A stretch of 64,000 nt of DNA from JBFXCS01 sp050181915 (lineage in GTDB: Bacteria; Actinomycetota; Thermoleophilia; Miltoncostaeales; Miltoncostaeaceae), in contig JBFXCS010000003.1 of NCBI GenBank assembly GCA_050181915.1, positions 434,001-498,000 on the forward strand, in the 5' to 3' direction. The notes under the pieces were generated by a model. That model saw nothing but the letters and a program-made list of their open reading frames with translations, ran no database searches and was not told the DNA's origin. A program made the translations under genes and the position numbers. This document shows positions 33,589 to 42,162 of the stretch, piece after piece. Each line of letters opens with the position of its first letter. Position 1 is the stretch's first letter.

Positions 33589-35144
33589 GCGAGACCTCCC
33601 GAGGTGACGAGGGCGTTGCCGTACGAGAGGGCGGCGATGCGCTCCTCGGTGATGTCGGCGCCGGTCAGCTGCCCCGCAACGCGGCCGGACTGCAGCACCA
33701 CCACCCGGTGGCACAGGTGGGCGAGGTCCTCGTGCTCGGCGCTCGCCAGCAACACGGCGGCTCCGCGCTCGGCCGCGGCCTCGACCTGGGCGAACAGATC
33801 GCGCTTGGCGAGCACGTCGACGCCCTGGGCGGGCTCGTGCAGCAGCAGTACCCGCGGCTCGAGCTGCAGCCACTTCGCGAGCAGCGCCTTCTGCTGGTTG
33901 CCCCCGCTGAGCTCGCCCAGCAGGCGGTCACCGTCCGGCGGCGTCACGGCGAAGCGGTCCAGCAGCTTCGCGACGGTCGCCCGCTCCCGGCGCCGGCGTA
34001 GGCGCCCGCCGCGGTAGAAGCTCCGGATCGCCGGCAGGGAGACGTTGGCGCGCACCGTGATGTCGGGCACGCCGCCGGCGCCGCGGCGGTCACCGGGTAG
34101 CAGCACGACCCCCGCCGCGATGGTCAGCGCCGGCTGGAGAGCCCCGGCGCGTGCGTGCACATCGCCGGTCGCGACGATGCCCTCCCGCGCCCGGACGGCG
34201 CCGGAGAGGAGATAGGGCACCTCGTCGTAGCCGGAGCCGTTGAGGCCGGTGATGCCGACAATCTCCCCCTCCGCGACGGTCAGGGACAGGTCGCGGACGG
34301 TCGCGCCGTACAGCCCGTCGGCACGCAGCGCCACGGCATCCCGGGCCGGGAGCAGGTCGGGGTAGAAGACGCCGATCTCCTGGCCGAGGATGATCTCGAC
34401 CAGCCGGTCCTTGTCGAGATCGTCCACCCGCTCGGTGGCGACGACATGGCCGTCGCGCAGCACGGTGACCGCGTGGCAGAGCGCGAGCACCTCCTCGAGT
34501 CGGTGGCTCACGTAGATGACCGCGGTGCCGCGCTCGGCAACCTCGCGCACGGCGGCGAACAGCCGCTCGACGTCCTCGTCGGGGAGGAACGCGGTCGGCT
34601 CGTCGAGCACCAGCACACCGCCGGTCTCCGGCAGCTCCAGCAGGCTGCGGACGAGCGCGACGAGGGCCCGGTCGATCTGCCCCAGCTCGGACACCGGACG
34701 TCGCGGATCGACGTCGACGCCGAACGAGGCGAGCGCGTCGCGCACGCGCCGGCGCTCCCGCCGCCACGGTATGCGCCCCGCCCGGCCGGCGGCGAAGCGG
34801 CCGACCAGGACGTTGTCCACGACGCTCGACTCGGGTACCAGCGCCAGATCCTGATGCACGAAGCTCAGGCCGCTACGGCGGGCCGCGCCGGCCGGGATCG
34901 GGAGGTCCACCGGCCGCCCGCCGACCTCCAGCTCGCCACCCGGGTCCGGCGCGTGGTAGCCCGCGAGGATCTTCACGAGCGTCGACTTGCCGGAGCCGTT
35001 GCGGCCCACGAGCGCCCGGATCTCGCCGGGCGCGAGCGTCATGGAGGCCCCGTGCAGCACACGGACGGGCCCGAAGGTCTTCGAGATGCCGTGGAGCCGG
35101 AGGGCGGCGCGGCGCCCTCCGGTACCGATGGTCGCCCCGCTCAC
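33585..35144 (-). CDS. ABC importer ATPase with two nucleotide-binding domains (RbsA/MglA-like)
   Basis: This 519-residue protein has two halves. The first has Walker A GRNGSGKST (about residues 47-55), the Q-loop SFVHQDLALVP, a variant signature LGQIDRALVALVRSL, Walker B VLVLDEPTAF and the switch YVSHRLEEV. The second has a degenerate P-loop GLNGSGYDEVPYLLSG, an intact LSGGNQQKALLAKWL and LLLHEPAQGVD, in which the usual D of LDEP is H. The second site is therefore unlikely to hydrolyse ATP. Such asymmetry is common in RbsA-type proteins. GTG 35144 overlaps the binding-protein gene. Confidence 0.93.
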   Translation of the reverse strand: MSGATIGTGGRRAALRLHGISKTFGPVRVLHGASMTLAPGEIRALVGRNGSGKSTLVKILAGYHAPDPGGELEVGGRPVDLPIPAGAARRSGLSFVHQDLALVPESSVVDNVLVGRFAAGRAGRIPWRRERRRVRDALASFGVDVDPRRPVSELGQIDRALVALVRSLLELPETGGVLVLDEPTAFLPDEDVERLFAAVREVAERGTAVIYVSHRLEEVLALCHAVTVLRDGHVVATERVDDLDKDRLVEIILGQEIGVFYPDLLPARDAVALRADGLYGATVRDLSLTVAEGEIVGITGLNGSGYDEVPYLLSGAVRAREGIVATGDVHARAGALQPALTIAAGVVLLPGDRRGAGGVPDITVRANVSLPAIRSFYRGGRLRRRRERATVAKLLDRFAVTPPDGDRLLGELSGGNQQKALLAKWLQLEPRVLLLHEPAQGVDVLAKRDLFAQVEAAAERGAAVLLASAEHEDLAHLCHRVVVLQSGRVAGQLTGADITEERIAALSYGNALVTSGGLA

Positions 35145-36322
35145 TTCGTGACCCAGATCTTGCCGGGGTACTCGGCCGGGTAGTCGAAGCCGTACCACTG
35201 CTCGTCGTTCTCGCGATCGACGTTCAGGTCCTGGACGTTCTCATGGGTGAAGACGCGGACGCCCACCTTCGGGTCGCGCACGACCGGCACGCCGGAGAGC
35301 TCGCGCAGCACGTTGTCGGCCAGCGCGTAGGCGAGCCACTCGTTGACCCCGCCGATGTCCATCTGGAATGGGCCGTCACCGCGCTGGAGCGCCTGCATCT
35401 GAGGGACGATCGAGTTGAAGCCGGCGAGCTTCACGCGGTTCTGCGCCTGGGCCAGCGCGACCCCGGTCTCGGCCTGCAGCGCGACGCTGTCGAAGGCGGG
35501 AATGACGTAGCCGATCGACGGGTCCTTCGTCAGCTCGGTCTGCGTGATCTTCGCCACCTCCTTCGCGCCGCCGTCGGCGTACGCGGTGAGGCTGTACTTC
35601 TTGGTCGTGACCTTCGCCTGCGGCGCCAGCTCCTTCACCCGCTCGCGAAAGCCGTTCAGCTCGAGGGTGGAGCTCGGGATGTCGGGCGACTCGATGAGCA
35701 GGACGTTGCCCGTGCCGTTCGAGTCGGCGATGAACCAGTCCGCGAGGAGGCGCCCGACCGCGACGTAGTCGTACGAGACGTCGAGGACGAGGCCGTCGAC
35801 CTCGGGCTGGAACTCGGGCGTCCCGGCGACCAGGCTGAAGAACGGGATGCCCGCGTCCTTGGCCTTCTTGACCTGCGCCGCGAACTGCACCGGCGAGTTG
35901 CCATCGCCGAGGATGATCGCGTCGGCGTCGCCGGCGATCGCCAGGTCGATGCCCTTGATGTGCTCGGCGGCGGTGTTGCCCGGGTCGTAGACCTTCAGGC
36001 TCACGCCTTGCGACGCGAAGGCCTCCTTCGCGGAGCGCGTCCACTGCTTGATGATGTCCGAGGACTGGTCGCCGATCCACCAGACGGTCTTCCCCCTCGC
36101 GGGGGCGGGGTCGAACGCCGGCGGGGCGAAGAACTCCGGCGACTGCGAGGCCTCCTCGATGCTGGCCCTGGCCACGGCCACGCCGTCGTCGACCGCCGCG
36201 GCGGTGGTCTGTCCACCGGCGGCGTCGTCGGAGTCGTCCGAGCCGCAGGCGGCGAGCGTGACGCTGAGCGCGAGCGCGGCGAGCAACGCGACGAGTCGGC
36301 GACGAGAGGATGTGGATGGCAA
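35141..36322 (-). CDS. ABC importer substrate-binding lipoprotein (RbsB-like)
   Basis: This 393-residue protein starts at TTG 36322, which follows AAAAGGAG at good spacing. It has an arginine-rich signal, a hydrophobic core and a lipobox LAACGSDD. The mature part reads KTVWWIGDQSSDIIKQWTRS, AEHIKGIDLAIAGDADAIIL, FAAQVKKAKDAGIPFF and VIPAFDSVALQAETGVAL, a type 1 periplasmic-binding fold for sugars or other small polar compounds. Ligand unknown. It is followed by the ATPase and permease genes with 4-bp overlaps. Confidence 0.93.
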   Translation of the reverse strand: MPSTSSRRRLVALLAALALSVTLAACGSDDSDDAAGGQTTAAAVDDGVAVARASIEEASQSPEFFAPPAFDPAPARGKTVWWIGDQSSDIIKQWTRSAKEAFASQGVSLKVYDPGNTAAEHIKGIDLAIAGDADAIILGDGNSPVQFAAQVKKAKDAGIPFFSLVAGTPEFQPEVDGLVLDVSYDYVAVGRLLADWFIADSNGTGNVLLIESPDIPSSTLELNGFRERVKELAPQAKVTTKKYSLTAYADGGAKEVAKITQTELTKDPSIGYVIPAFDSVALQAETGVALAQAQNRVKLAGFNSIVPQMQALQRGDGPFQMDIGGVNEWLAYALADNVLRELSGVPVVRDPKVGVRVFTHENVQDLNVDRENDEQWYGFDYPAEYPGKIWVTK

Positions 36323-36335
36323 CTGGGGCTCCTTT

Positions 36336-38105
36336 TCAGATGGAGGGGAGGTCGGCGGCGCGCAGGGCCGCGGTGCGGGCGGCGTCGACCGTCCAGGTGG
36401 CGGTGTCGACGGTGACCCGGTAGTCGCGCTCGGCCGCCGCGGGCGTGACCACGCCGGCGCGCACGTCGCGGAGCACCGCGCCGGGGTCGCGCTCGGCGGG
36501 GTCTCCGTAGCCGCCACCGCCGGCGTGCCTCATGACGACGATGTCACCGGCCCCGACGGTGCGGATGGTGTTGACGACGATGGGCTCGACGGCGCCGTCG
36601 GCGCGATGGAGCTCGGCGCGGTTGGGTCGCCCGGCGTGCCCGCCGTGCAGGCCGAAGGGCGCGGTCTCATCGGCGGTGCCGCCGCCCCAGCGCAGGCACG
36701 GCAGATCGTCCTGCTCGACGCGGTAGCGCACCCACGCGGCGAGTCCGCCGCGCCAGCGACCGGCGCCGGCGCTGTCGGTGTCGAGCCCGAAGCCGAGCAC
36801 CGTCACGGGCCCGCTCAGCTCGACCTGCTCCGGGTCCATCGTCTGGTGGCCGCCCATCGTGACGGGGGTCCCGAGGCCGTCCCACCCGTCGGCGCCGAGC
36901 GTGGCGCCCGAGCCGCCGTGGCCGAAGGCACCGATGGTGATGAAGGGCCTGCCGGTGCCCTCCTCGATCCCGGCTTGGGCGACATTGCACGCCCGGGCCC
37001 AGCCGGCGTTGCTGCCGCGCGGAACGGCGTCTGCCAGGGCGATCCAGATGGCCTCGACGATCGCCTCGCAGCCGGCGAGGGTGGCGAGGGTCGTGGCGGC
37101 GGGCTCCAGCGCGTGGACGACGGTGCCGGGCTCCGTGATCACCGCGATCGGCGCGGTGGAGCCCGTGTTCATCCCGAGGTCCGGGTCGACCAGGGCGAAG
37201 ACGGCGACGTGGCAGGAGGCGATCGTGTTCGGCCGCGGCGAGTTCGCGTAGCCGGCGACCTGGGGGTCGGACCCGGTGAAGTCGAACGTGACGGCGTCGC
37301 CCTCGACGCGCGCCTCGACGACCACCCGGACGGGGTCGGGCGCGACGGCGCTGCCGTTCTCGATGAGCCGCTCGGCGCGGTACACGCCGTCGCGGAACGC
37401 CGACAGCTCGGCGCGCATGTGCCGCTCGGAGGCCTCGAGGTGGCAGTCGATCGCGGCGTCGAGGGCCTCGCGGCCGAACGTCTCGATCATCGCGAGCAGG
37501 TCGGCCTCGCCGACCGTGACCGCCCCGATCTGGCAGTGCAGGTCGCCCTCCACGAACGCCCGCATGCGGACGTTCAGGAGGATCATCTCCCAGACGTCGC
37601 GCACCGGCTCCCCGCGGTGCTGCAGGCGCACCGGCGGGATGCGCAGCGCGTCGTCCCAGCAGTCGACGGCGTTCGGGTTGTAGCCCATCACGCCACCGCC
37701 TCCGACATCGGCGTGGTGGCCCTTGCTCATCGCCCAGAACGCGAGCTCGCCCGCGTGGAACACCGGCTTGACGATCGTGATGTCCGGCGGGTGGTTGTTG
37801 CCGCGATAGGGGTCGTTGAGGACGTAGACGTCACCCTCGTGGACATCCCCGTCGAAGCGCTCCCGGACCGCATCGAGCGCGCTGGGCATGGAGCCGGCGA
37901 GCACCGGGATCCAGTCCTTCGTCGCGACCCAGCGGCCGTCGGCGGTGAAGACGCCGGTGACGAAGTCGCGCATCTGGAAGACGGGCGACCGGGACGTGCG
38001 GAGCATGGACTCGGCCATGTGCTCGGCGATCGCATGAAGCCGGTTGGCGACGATCGCGGCGAGGGCCGGATCGGCGATCGGGCGGGCGGGCGCGGCGCTA
38101 GACAC
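36336..38105 (-). CDS. hyuB: Hydantoinase/oxoprolinase subunit B (HyuB-like)
   Basis: This 589-residue subunit reads LHAIAEHMAESMLRTSRSPV, PVLAGSMPSALDAVRERFDG, YVLNDPYRGNNHPPDITIVK and NVRMRAFVEGDLHCQIGA, with metal-binding DPYxGxxHxPD and an acidic cluster. Near the end is VVMRHAGGGGYGDPAERDPG, the family's C-terminal motif. With HyuA it hydrolyses hydantoin-, oxoproline- or caprolactam-like cyclic amides using ATP; the acetone carboxylase family is a relative. GTG 38105 overlaps the hyuA stop by 8 bp. Confidence 0.94.
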   Translation of the reverse strand: MSSAAPARPIADPALAAIVANRLHAIAEHMAESMLRTSRSPVFQMRDFVTGVFTADGRWVATKDWIPVLAGSMPSALDAVRERFDGDVHEGDVYVLNDPYRGNNHPPDITIVKPVFHAGELAFWAMSKGHHADVGGGGVMGYNPNAVDCWDDALRIPPVRLQHRGEPVRDVWEMILLNVRMRAFVEGDLHCQIGAVTVGEADLLAMIETFGREALDAAIDCHLEASERHMRAELSAFRDGVYRAERLIENGSAVAPDPVRVVVEARVEGDAVTFDFTGSDPQVAGYANSPRPNTIASCHVAVFALVDPDLGMNTGSTAPIAVITEPGTVVHALEPAATTLATLAGCEAIVEAIWIALADAVPRGSNAGWARACNVAQAGIEEGTGRPFITIGAFGHGGSGATLGADGWDGLGTPVTMGGHQTMDPEQVELSGPVTVLGFGLDTDSAGAGRWRGGLAAWVRYRVEQDDLPCLRWGGGTADETAPFGLHGGHAGRPNRAELHRADGAVEPIVVNTIRTVGAGDIVVMRHAGGGGYGDPAERDPGAVLRDVRAGVVTPAAAERDYRVTVDTATWTVDAARTAALRAADLPSI

Positions 38106-40206
38106 GGATGCCTCCCGAGGCGAGTCGGGCGACGGCGGCGTCGGCGGTCGTCGCGGAGGGGTGGAGGAGGAGGCTTCCGCCGCCGTGCACCGTCAGGGAG
38201 CGCCCGGGCGGCACGACGACGGTGCTGGTGGGAAGCTCGACGATGGCCGGGCCGGCGAGCGCGTCGCCGGGCCCCAGGTCGCCGGCCCGGTGGACGGGCG
38301 CGTCGCGGAGGACGCCGCCGAACCACGCCGGGCGCGTCGCCGCCCCGACGGCGGCGGGCGGCGCGGCGACGGCGGCGGACGCCGGCTCGCTCCAGGTGGT
38401 GCCGCTCGCCTCGAGCCGGATGTTGAGGATCTCGGTCTCGGTGCCGCGCAGCGCGTGGCCGTAGCGCTCCTCGTGCGCGGGGTGGAAGTCCTCGACGAGC
38501 CGTGCCAGGGTCGTGTCGTCGATGGGGCCCTCGCCGGGGAGGTCGACGTCGATGGCGTGCAGCTGCCCGACGTAACGCACCTCGGCGAGGCGGCGATGGG
38601 CGACCGCCTCCGGCAGGACGCCCTCCGCGGCGAGCTGCTGCCGCGCCGCCGCCGCGAGCTCGGCGAACGCCCGGTCGACGTCGGCGGCGCCCGGGGCGGG
38701 GCGACGCCCGAACAGGGTGCGTACGTAGTGGTGCTTGAAGTCCGTGACCAGGATGCCGGCGGCGCAGAGCACCGAGGCGTCGACCGGCACGACGACGAGC
38801 TCGATGTCGAGGTCGTCGGCGAGGGCCGCGGCGTGCAGCGGCCCGGCGCCCCCGGCCGCGACCAGGGCGAAGCCGCGCGGGTCGAGCCCCCGGCGCAGCG
38901 TGAGCAGGCGCAGCGCGTCGGTCATCGACGCGTTGACGGTCGCCACGATGCCGGCGGCCGCATCCAGGATGCCCAGCCCCAGCCGGTCGCCGAGCTCGCC
39001 GACGGCGCGCTCGGCGGCGTCGCGGTCGAGCGTCAGCTCGCCGCCGCCGAAGTCGTCCTCGCGGAGGTACCCGAGCAGGAGGTTCGCGTCGGTGACGGTG
39101 GGCTCGGTGCCGCCGCGCCCGTAGCAGGCGGGACCGGGATCGGCGCCGGCGCTCTGGGGTCCCACCCGCAGCATCCCGCCGGCGTCGACCCAGGCGAGCG
39201 AGCCCCCGCCGGCGCCGATCGTGGAGATGTCGAGCATCGGCGTGGCGATCGCGTAGCCCGCGAGGTGCCCGGTGGCGCGCACCTCGGTGGCCCCGCCCCG
39301 GGCGAGGCTGGCCTCGAAGCTCGTACCGCCCATGTCGATGGTCATGGTCTTCGGCGCTCCGACGGGGGCGGCGATCCTCGCGCTGGCGACCGGGCCGCCG
39401 GCGGGGCCGGACAGAAGCGTCGTCACCGCCTTGTCGGCGACGACGTCGACCGCGGCGAGGCCGCCGTTCGACTGCATCACCTGAAGCGCCCCCGCGTACC
39501 CGTAGGAGGCGAGCCGCTCGCGCAGGCGCGCCAGGTAGGTCCGCAGGATCGGGCCGACGTAGGCGTTGGCCACGGTCGTGCTGGTGCGCTCGTACAGCCG
39601 GATCTGCGGCGCGATGTCGTACGAGAGGCTGACGAAGGCCTCCGGCAGCTCCCGGGCGAGGATCTCGCAGACGCGCCGCTCGTGGGACGGGTTGAGGAAC
39701 GAGAACAGGAGGCACACCCCGACGGCGGTCACGCCGTCCTCGCGGAAGGCGCGGGCGGCCACGCGGACGTCCCGCTCGGACAGGGGCTCCACCTCGGCGC
39801 CGTCCCGGTCGATGCGGCCGGCGACGGTGAGGATCCGCTCTCGCGGCACGAGGTGCTCGGGCGCGGGAGTGCGCGAGTCCCACTGGCGCTCGCGGCGCCC
39901 CTGGCGCAGCAGCAGCGTGTCGCGGAAGCCCTCGGTCTGGATGAGACCGGTGCGGGCTCCGGTGCGAGTGAGCAGGGCGTTGGTCGTGATCGTGGTGCCG
40001 TGGACGATCACCCCGGTGCGGCCGAGCAGCTCGGCCACGGTCAGTCCGAGGTCGCCGGCGATCAGCTCGAGACCGGCCACCACACCGTCGGAGGGATCGC
40101 GCGGCGTGGAGCTCGACTTGTACTCGCGCTCACGCTTCCCGTCGAAGAGCACGAAGTCCGTGAACGTGCCGCCCACGTCGATGGCAAGCCGGAAGGCGGC
40201 GCTCAC
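38098..40206 (-). CDS. hyuA: Hydantoinase/oxoprolinase subunit A (HyuA-like)
   Basis: This 702-residue ATP-dependent subunit starts with the ASKHA motif LAIDVGGTFTDFVLFDG and reads GVIVHGTTITTNALLTRTGA, VMQSNGGLAAVDVVADKA, LLSGPAGGPVASARIA, TMTIDMGGTSFEASL and ALVAAGGAGPLHAAALADDL. These are the phosphate-1, adenosine and phosphate-2 sites. It is paired with HyuB in the order expected for a heterodimeric amidohydrolase or carboxylase. The substrate is unknown. GTG 40206 overlaps the cupin gene. Confidence 0.95.
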   Translation of the reverse strand: MSAAFRLAIDVGGTFTDFVLFDGKREREYKSSSTPRDPSDGVVAGLELIAGDLGLTVAELLGRTGVIVHGTTITTNALLTRTGARTGLIQTEGFRDTLLLRQGRRERQWDSRTPAPEHLVPRERILTVAGRIDRDGAEVEPLSERDVRVAARAFREDGVTAVGVCLLFSFLNPSHERRVCEILARELPEAFVSLSYDIAPQIRLYERTSTTVANAYVGPILRTYLARLRERLASYGYAGALQVMQSNGGLAAVDVVADKAVTTLLSGPAGGPVASARIAAPVGAPKTMTIDMGGTSFEASLARGGATEVRATGHLAGYAIATPMLDISTIGAGGGSLAWVDAGGMLRVGPQSAGADPGPACYGRGGTEPTVTDANLLLGYLREDDFGGGELTLDRDAAERAVGELGDRLGLGILDAAAGIVATVNASMTDALRLLTLRRGLDPRGFALVAAGGAGPLHAAALADDLDIELVVVPVDASVLCAAGILVTDFKHHYVRTLFGRRPAPGAADVDRAFAELAAAARQQLAAEGVLPEAVAHRRLAEVRYVGQLHAIDVDLPGEGPIDDTTLARLVEDFHPAHEERYGHALRGTETEILNIRLEASGTTWSEPASAAVAAPPAAVGAATRPAWFGGVLRDAPVHRAGDLGPGDALAGPAIVELPTSTVVVPPGRSLTVHGGGSLLLHPSATTADAAVARLASGGIRV

Positions 40207-40700
40207 GCCGGCCCCCCGTCGCCGGCGCCGGCCAGCTCCGCGATGAGCGCGTCGAGCTCGGGCACCTGCGCACGCAGGCTCGGCAGGTTGACGACGATGC
40301 CCTCCTGCGTGGTGCGGGCCAGCACGACGACGGCATCCTCGTCCCGGGACGGGTTCTCCTCGCGGTGCGGCACGAACGGCGGGACGTACACGTAATCGCC
40401 CGGCCCGGTCTCGATGCGCCTCTCCTCGCCGTCCTCCAGAAAGACGAAGACCGGGTGGCCGGAGACCACGTAGATCCCCGTCTCGGCGCGGCCGTGGTGG
40501 TGGGCGTCGGTGACCATCCCCGACCTGACCCGGTTCTTCCCCATCCAGAGGGTGCGGGACCCGTTGCGCGTGCCGGAGATCGCCTCGTAGCGGGTCATCC
40601 CCTTGGTCTGGGCGGTGTCCGGATCGAGGGCGTCGGCGGCGGTGTGGTGAAGCCGGAAGTGCCAGGCCGCGTTGGCCTCGTGGCGGTGGCCTTCGCTCAT
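40203..40700 (-). CDS. Cupin-domain protein in the hyu operon
   Basis: This 165-residue single cupin has the metal-binding motif MVTDAHHHGRAETGIYVVSG, in which three His and a Glu lie as in classic cupins, and GPGDYVYVPPFVPHREENPS, with the second motif (PxG...H). It likely binds Fe, Mn or Zn and may be a dioxygenase, isomerase or ligand-binding regulator. It overlaps the ArsR-like and hyuA genes by 4 bp each. Which role it has is not clear. Confidence 0.9.
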   Translation of the reverse strand: MSEGHRHEANAAWHFRLHHTAADALDPDTAQTKGMTRYEAISGTRNGSRTLWMGKNRVRSGMVTDAHHHGRAETGIYVVSGHPVFVFLEDGEERRIETGPGDYVYVPPFVPHREENPSRDEDAVVVLARTTQEGIVVNLPSLRAQVPELDALIAELAGAGDGGPA

Positions 40701-41425
40701 GCAGCGGTCTCCTTGGACGTCGATGCCGGCTCCAGCGCGTCGGGCTCGAGCCCGAACATCCGCAGCAGGCCGGCGCGACCCTCGTCCGTGACGACGATCA
40801 CCCGGCTCGCCTCACGACCCTGCAGCCAGCCGCGGCGCAGCAGCTCGGCGGCCAGCGCCGCACCGAGGCTTCCCGCGACATGGTGATCGCGCTCGCTCCA
40901 GTCGAGGCACGCCCTGGCGAGGGGGCGCGGCTGGGAGCGCAGACGGTCGAGGTCGATCCCCAGCTCGGCGAAGGCGCGCTCCCCCTCGGCCGTGAGGCGG
41001 AAGTCGTCGGTCGTGCGGACGAGCAGCCCCACCGACACGAGCCGTTGCGCGAGCGCGACCCCGACGCGTCCGGCGAGGTGGTCGTAGCAGAGGCGGCCCC
41101 GGCGGAGCATGGCCGCCTCGTCGGCGCTCCGCAGCGACCGGACGACGGCCGGAGGAGCGAGCAGGATGAGGATCTCGAGGGCATCGGCGACGGCCTGGCT
41201 GCTGAGGCGGTAGAGCCTCTGGCGGCCGCGCGGCTCGACGGCGATGAGCCCACCCTCAGTGAGCCGCCGCAGGTGGGCGCTGGCGAGCGGCCGCGACACA
41301 TCGGCGCGGTCGGCCAGCACGGAGGCCGGCGTGAGGCCCCCGTTCAGGAGCGTCAGCAGGATGGTGGCGCGGGTGCGATCGGCGAGCAGGGCGCCGATCG
41401 CGGCGAGGTCGACTTCTCCGGTCAC
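40697..41425 (-). CDS. ArsR-like winged-helix regulator, first gene of the hyu operon
   Basis: This 242-residue protein opens with a winged helix (DRTRATILLTLLNGGLTPAS, VLADRADVSRPLASAHLRRL, GLIAVEPRGRQRLYRLSS). The second half (RRGRLCYDHLAGRVGVALAQ, SVGLLVRTTDDFRLTAEGER) is shared with a group of ArsR proteins that add a C-terminal sensor domain. No clear metal-binding Cys pair of ArsR is seen. GTG 41425 begins the operon; a 6-bp inverted repeat (TCTCGA...TCGAGA) lies 51 bp upstream. Confidence 0.9.
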   Translation of the reverse strand: MTGEVDLAAIGALLADRTRATILLTLLNGGLTPASVLADRADVSRPLASAHLRRLTEGGLIAVEPRGRQRLYRLSSQAVADALEILILLAPPAVVRSLRSADEAAMLRRGRLCYDHLAGRVGVALAQRLVSVGLLVRTTDDFRLTAEGERAFAELGIDLDRLRSQPRPLARACLDWSERDHHVAGSLGAALAAELLRRGWLQGREASRVIVVTDEGRAGLLRMFGLEPDALEPASTSKETAA

Positions 41426-41475
41426 GTAAACACCGTAAATCCCCCATGGTTAAACGAGAGATGAATGATCCTCTA

Positions 41476-41496
41476 TCTCGATAAAAAATGTCGAGA
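41476..41496. promoter_or_regulatory. Candidate operator between the hyu operon and ogt
   Basis: TCTCGA (41476-41481) is repeated inverted as TCGAGA (41491-41496) around a 9-bp AT-rich spacer. It lies in the AT-richest stretch of this area, between the divergent ArsR-like gene and the ogt gene. It may bind the ArsR-like protein; no second copy is seen. Confidence 0.5.
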
Positions 41497-41583
41497 AACT
41501 TCGCGGACGGCGGCGCCCATCTCACGAAACCGCCCCCTCCGACGTGTCTGATGCGAGAGTCGGAAGCGATGACGGGAGACGAG

Positions 41584-42162
41584 ATGACCGGCCAGACGGC
41601 GGCGCGGGCCGACGAGCACGGGGCGGCGGCGGGGCGGCGCCACGCGGTGCTCCCGACGGCCCTCGGCGACATCACCGTGGTGCGCGACGACGACGCGATC
41701 CTCGGCCTCTTCTTCCCGCGGCACCGGCACATGCCGCCGCCCGAGTGGCTGGGCCGGCGCGTGACGGGGCGGGAGCGGGGCGGCGACGGGGGCTTCGACG
41801 AGGTGGCCCGCGAGCTCGCGGAGTACCTGGACGGGCGGCGGCGGCGGTTCACCGTGCGCACGCGGGCCGACGGCAGCCCGTTCCGGCGGCGGGTGTGGGA
41901 GCTGATCGCGGCGATCCCCCGCGGCGAGACCACCACCTACGGCGCGATCGCCGCCGAGCTGGGGGGCGCGAACCCGCGCGAGGTGGGCGGGGCGGTGGGG
42001 CGCAACCCGCTGTCGATCATCATCCCCTGCCACCGGGTGGTGGGCAGCACGGGGGACCTCACCGGCTACGCGGGCGGCCTGGACCGCAAGCGGCGCCTGC
42101 TGGAGATCGAGGGGGCGCTACCCGGATCGGGCCAGCAGACGCTGGAGGTCGATGTCAGGTGA
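41584..42162 (+). CDS. ogt: Methylated-DNA-protein cysteine methyltransferase (Ogt-like)
   Basis: This protein of about 192 residues carries the methyl-acceptor motif IIIPCHRVVGSTGDLTGYAG and the HTH FRRRVWELIAAIPRGETTTY, GAIAAELGGANPREVGGAVG. It removes O6-alkyl groups from guanine in a suicide reaction. ATG 41584 follows GGGAGACGAG; ATG 41569 and a far upstream ATG are alternatives. The stop overlaps the convergent pyk stop by 8 bp. Confidence 0.93.
   Translation: MTGQTAARADEHGAAAGRRHAVLPTALGDITVVRDDDAILGLFFPRHRHMPPPEWLGRRVTGRERGGDGGFDEVARELAEYLDGRRRRFTVRTRADGSPFRRRVWELIAAIPRGETTTYGAIAAELGGANPREVGGAVGRNPLSIIIPCHRVVGSTGDLTGYAGGLDRKRRLLEIEGALPGSGQQTLEVDVR

Noticed and set aside
28454..41425. 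Idea that the long operon is a urease or hydrogenase system
   Set aside because: The NiCoT gene is present, but no urease or hydrogenase subunits occur in it.
41488..41583. Longer start of the ogt gene
   Set aside because: Extra residues are low-complexity and cross the AT-rich promoter and palindrome region.
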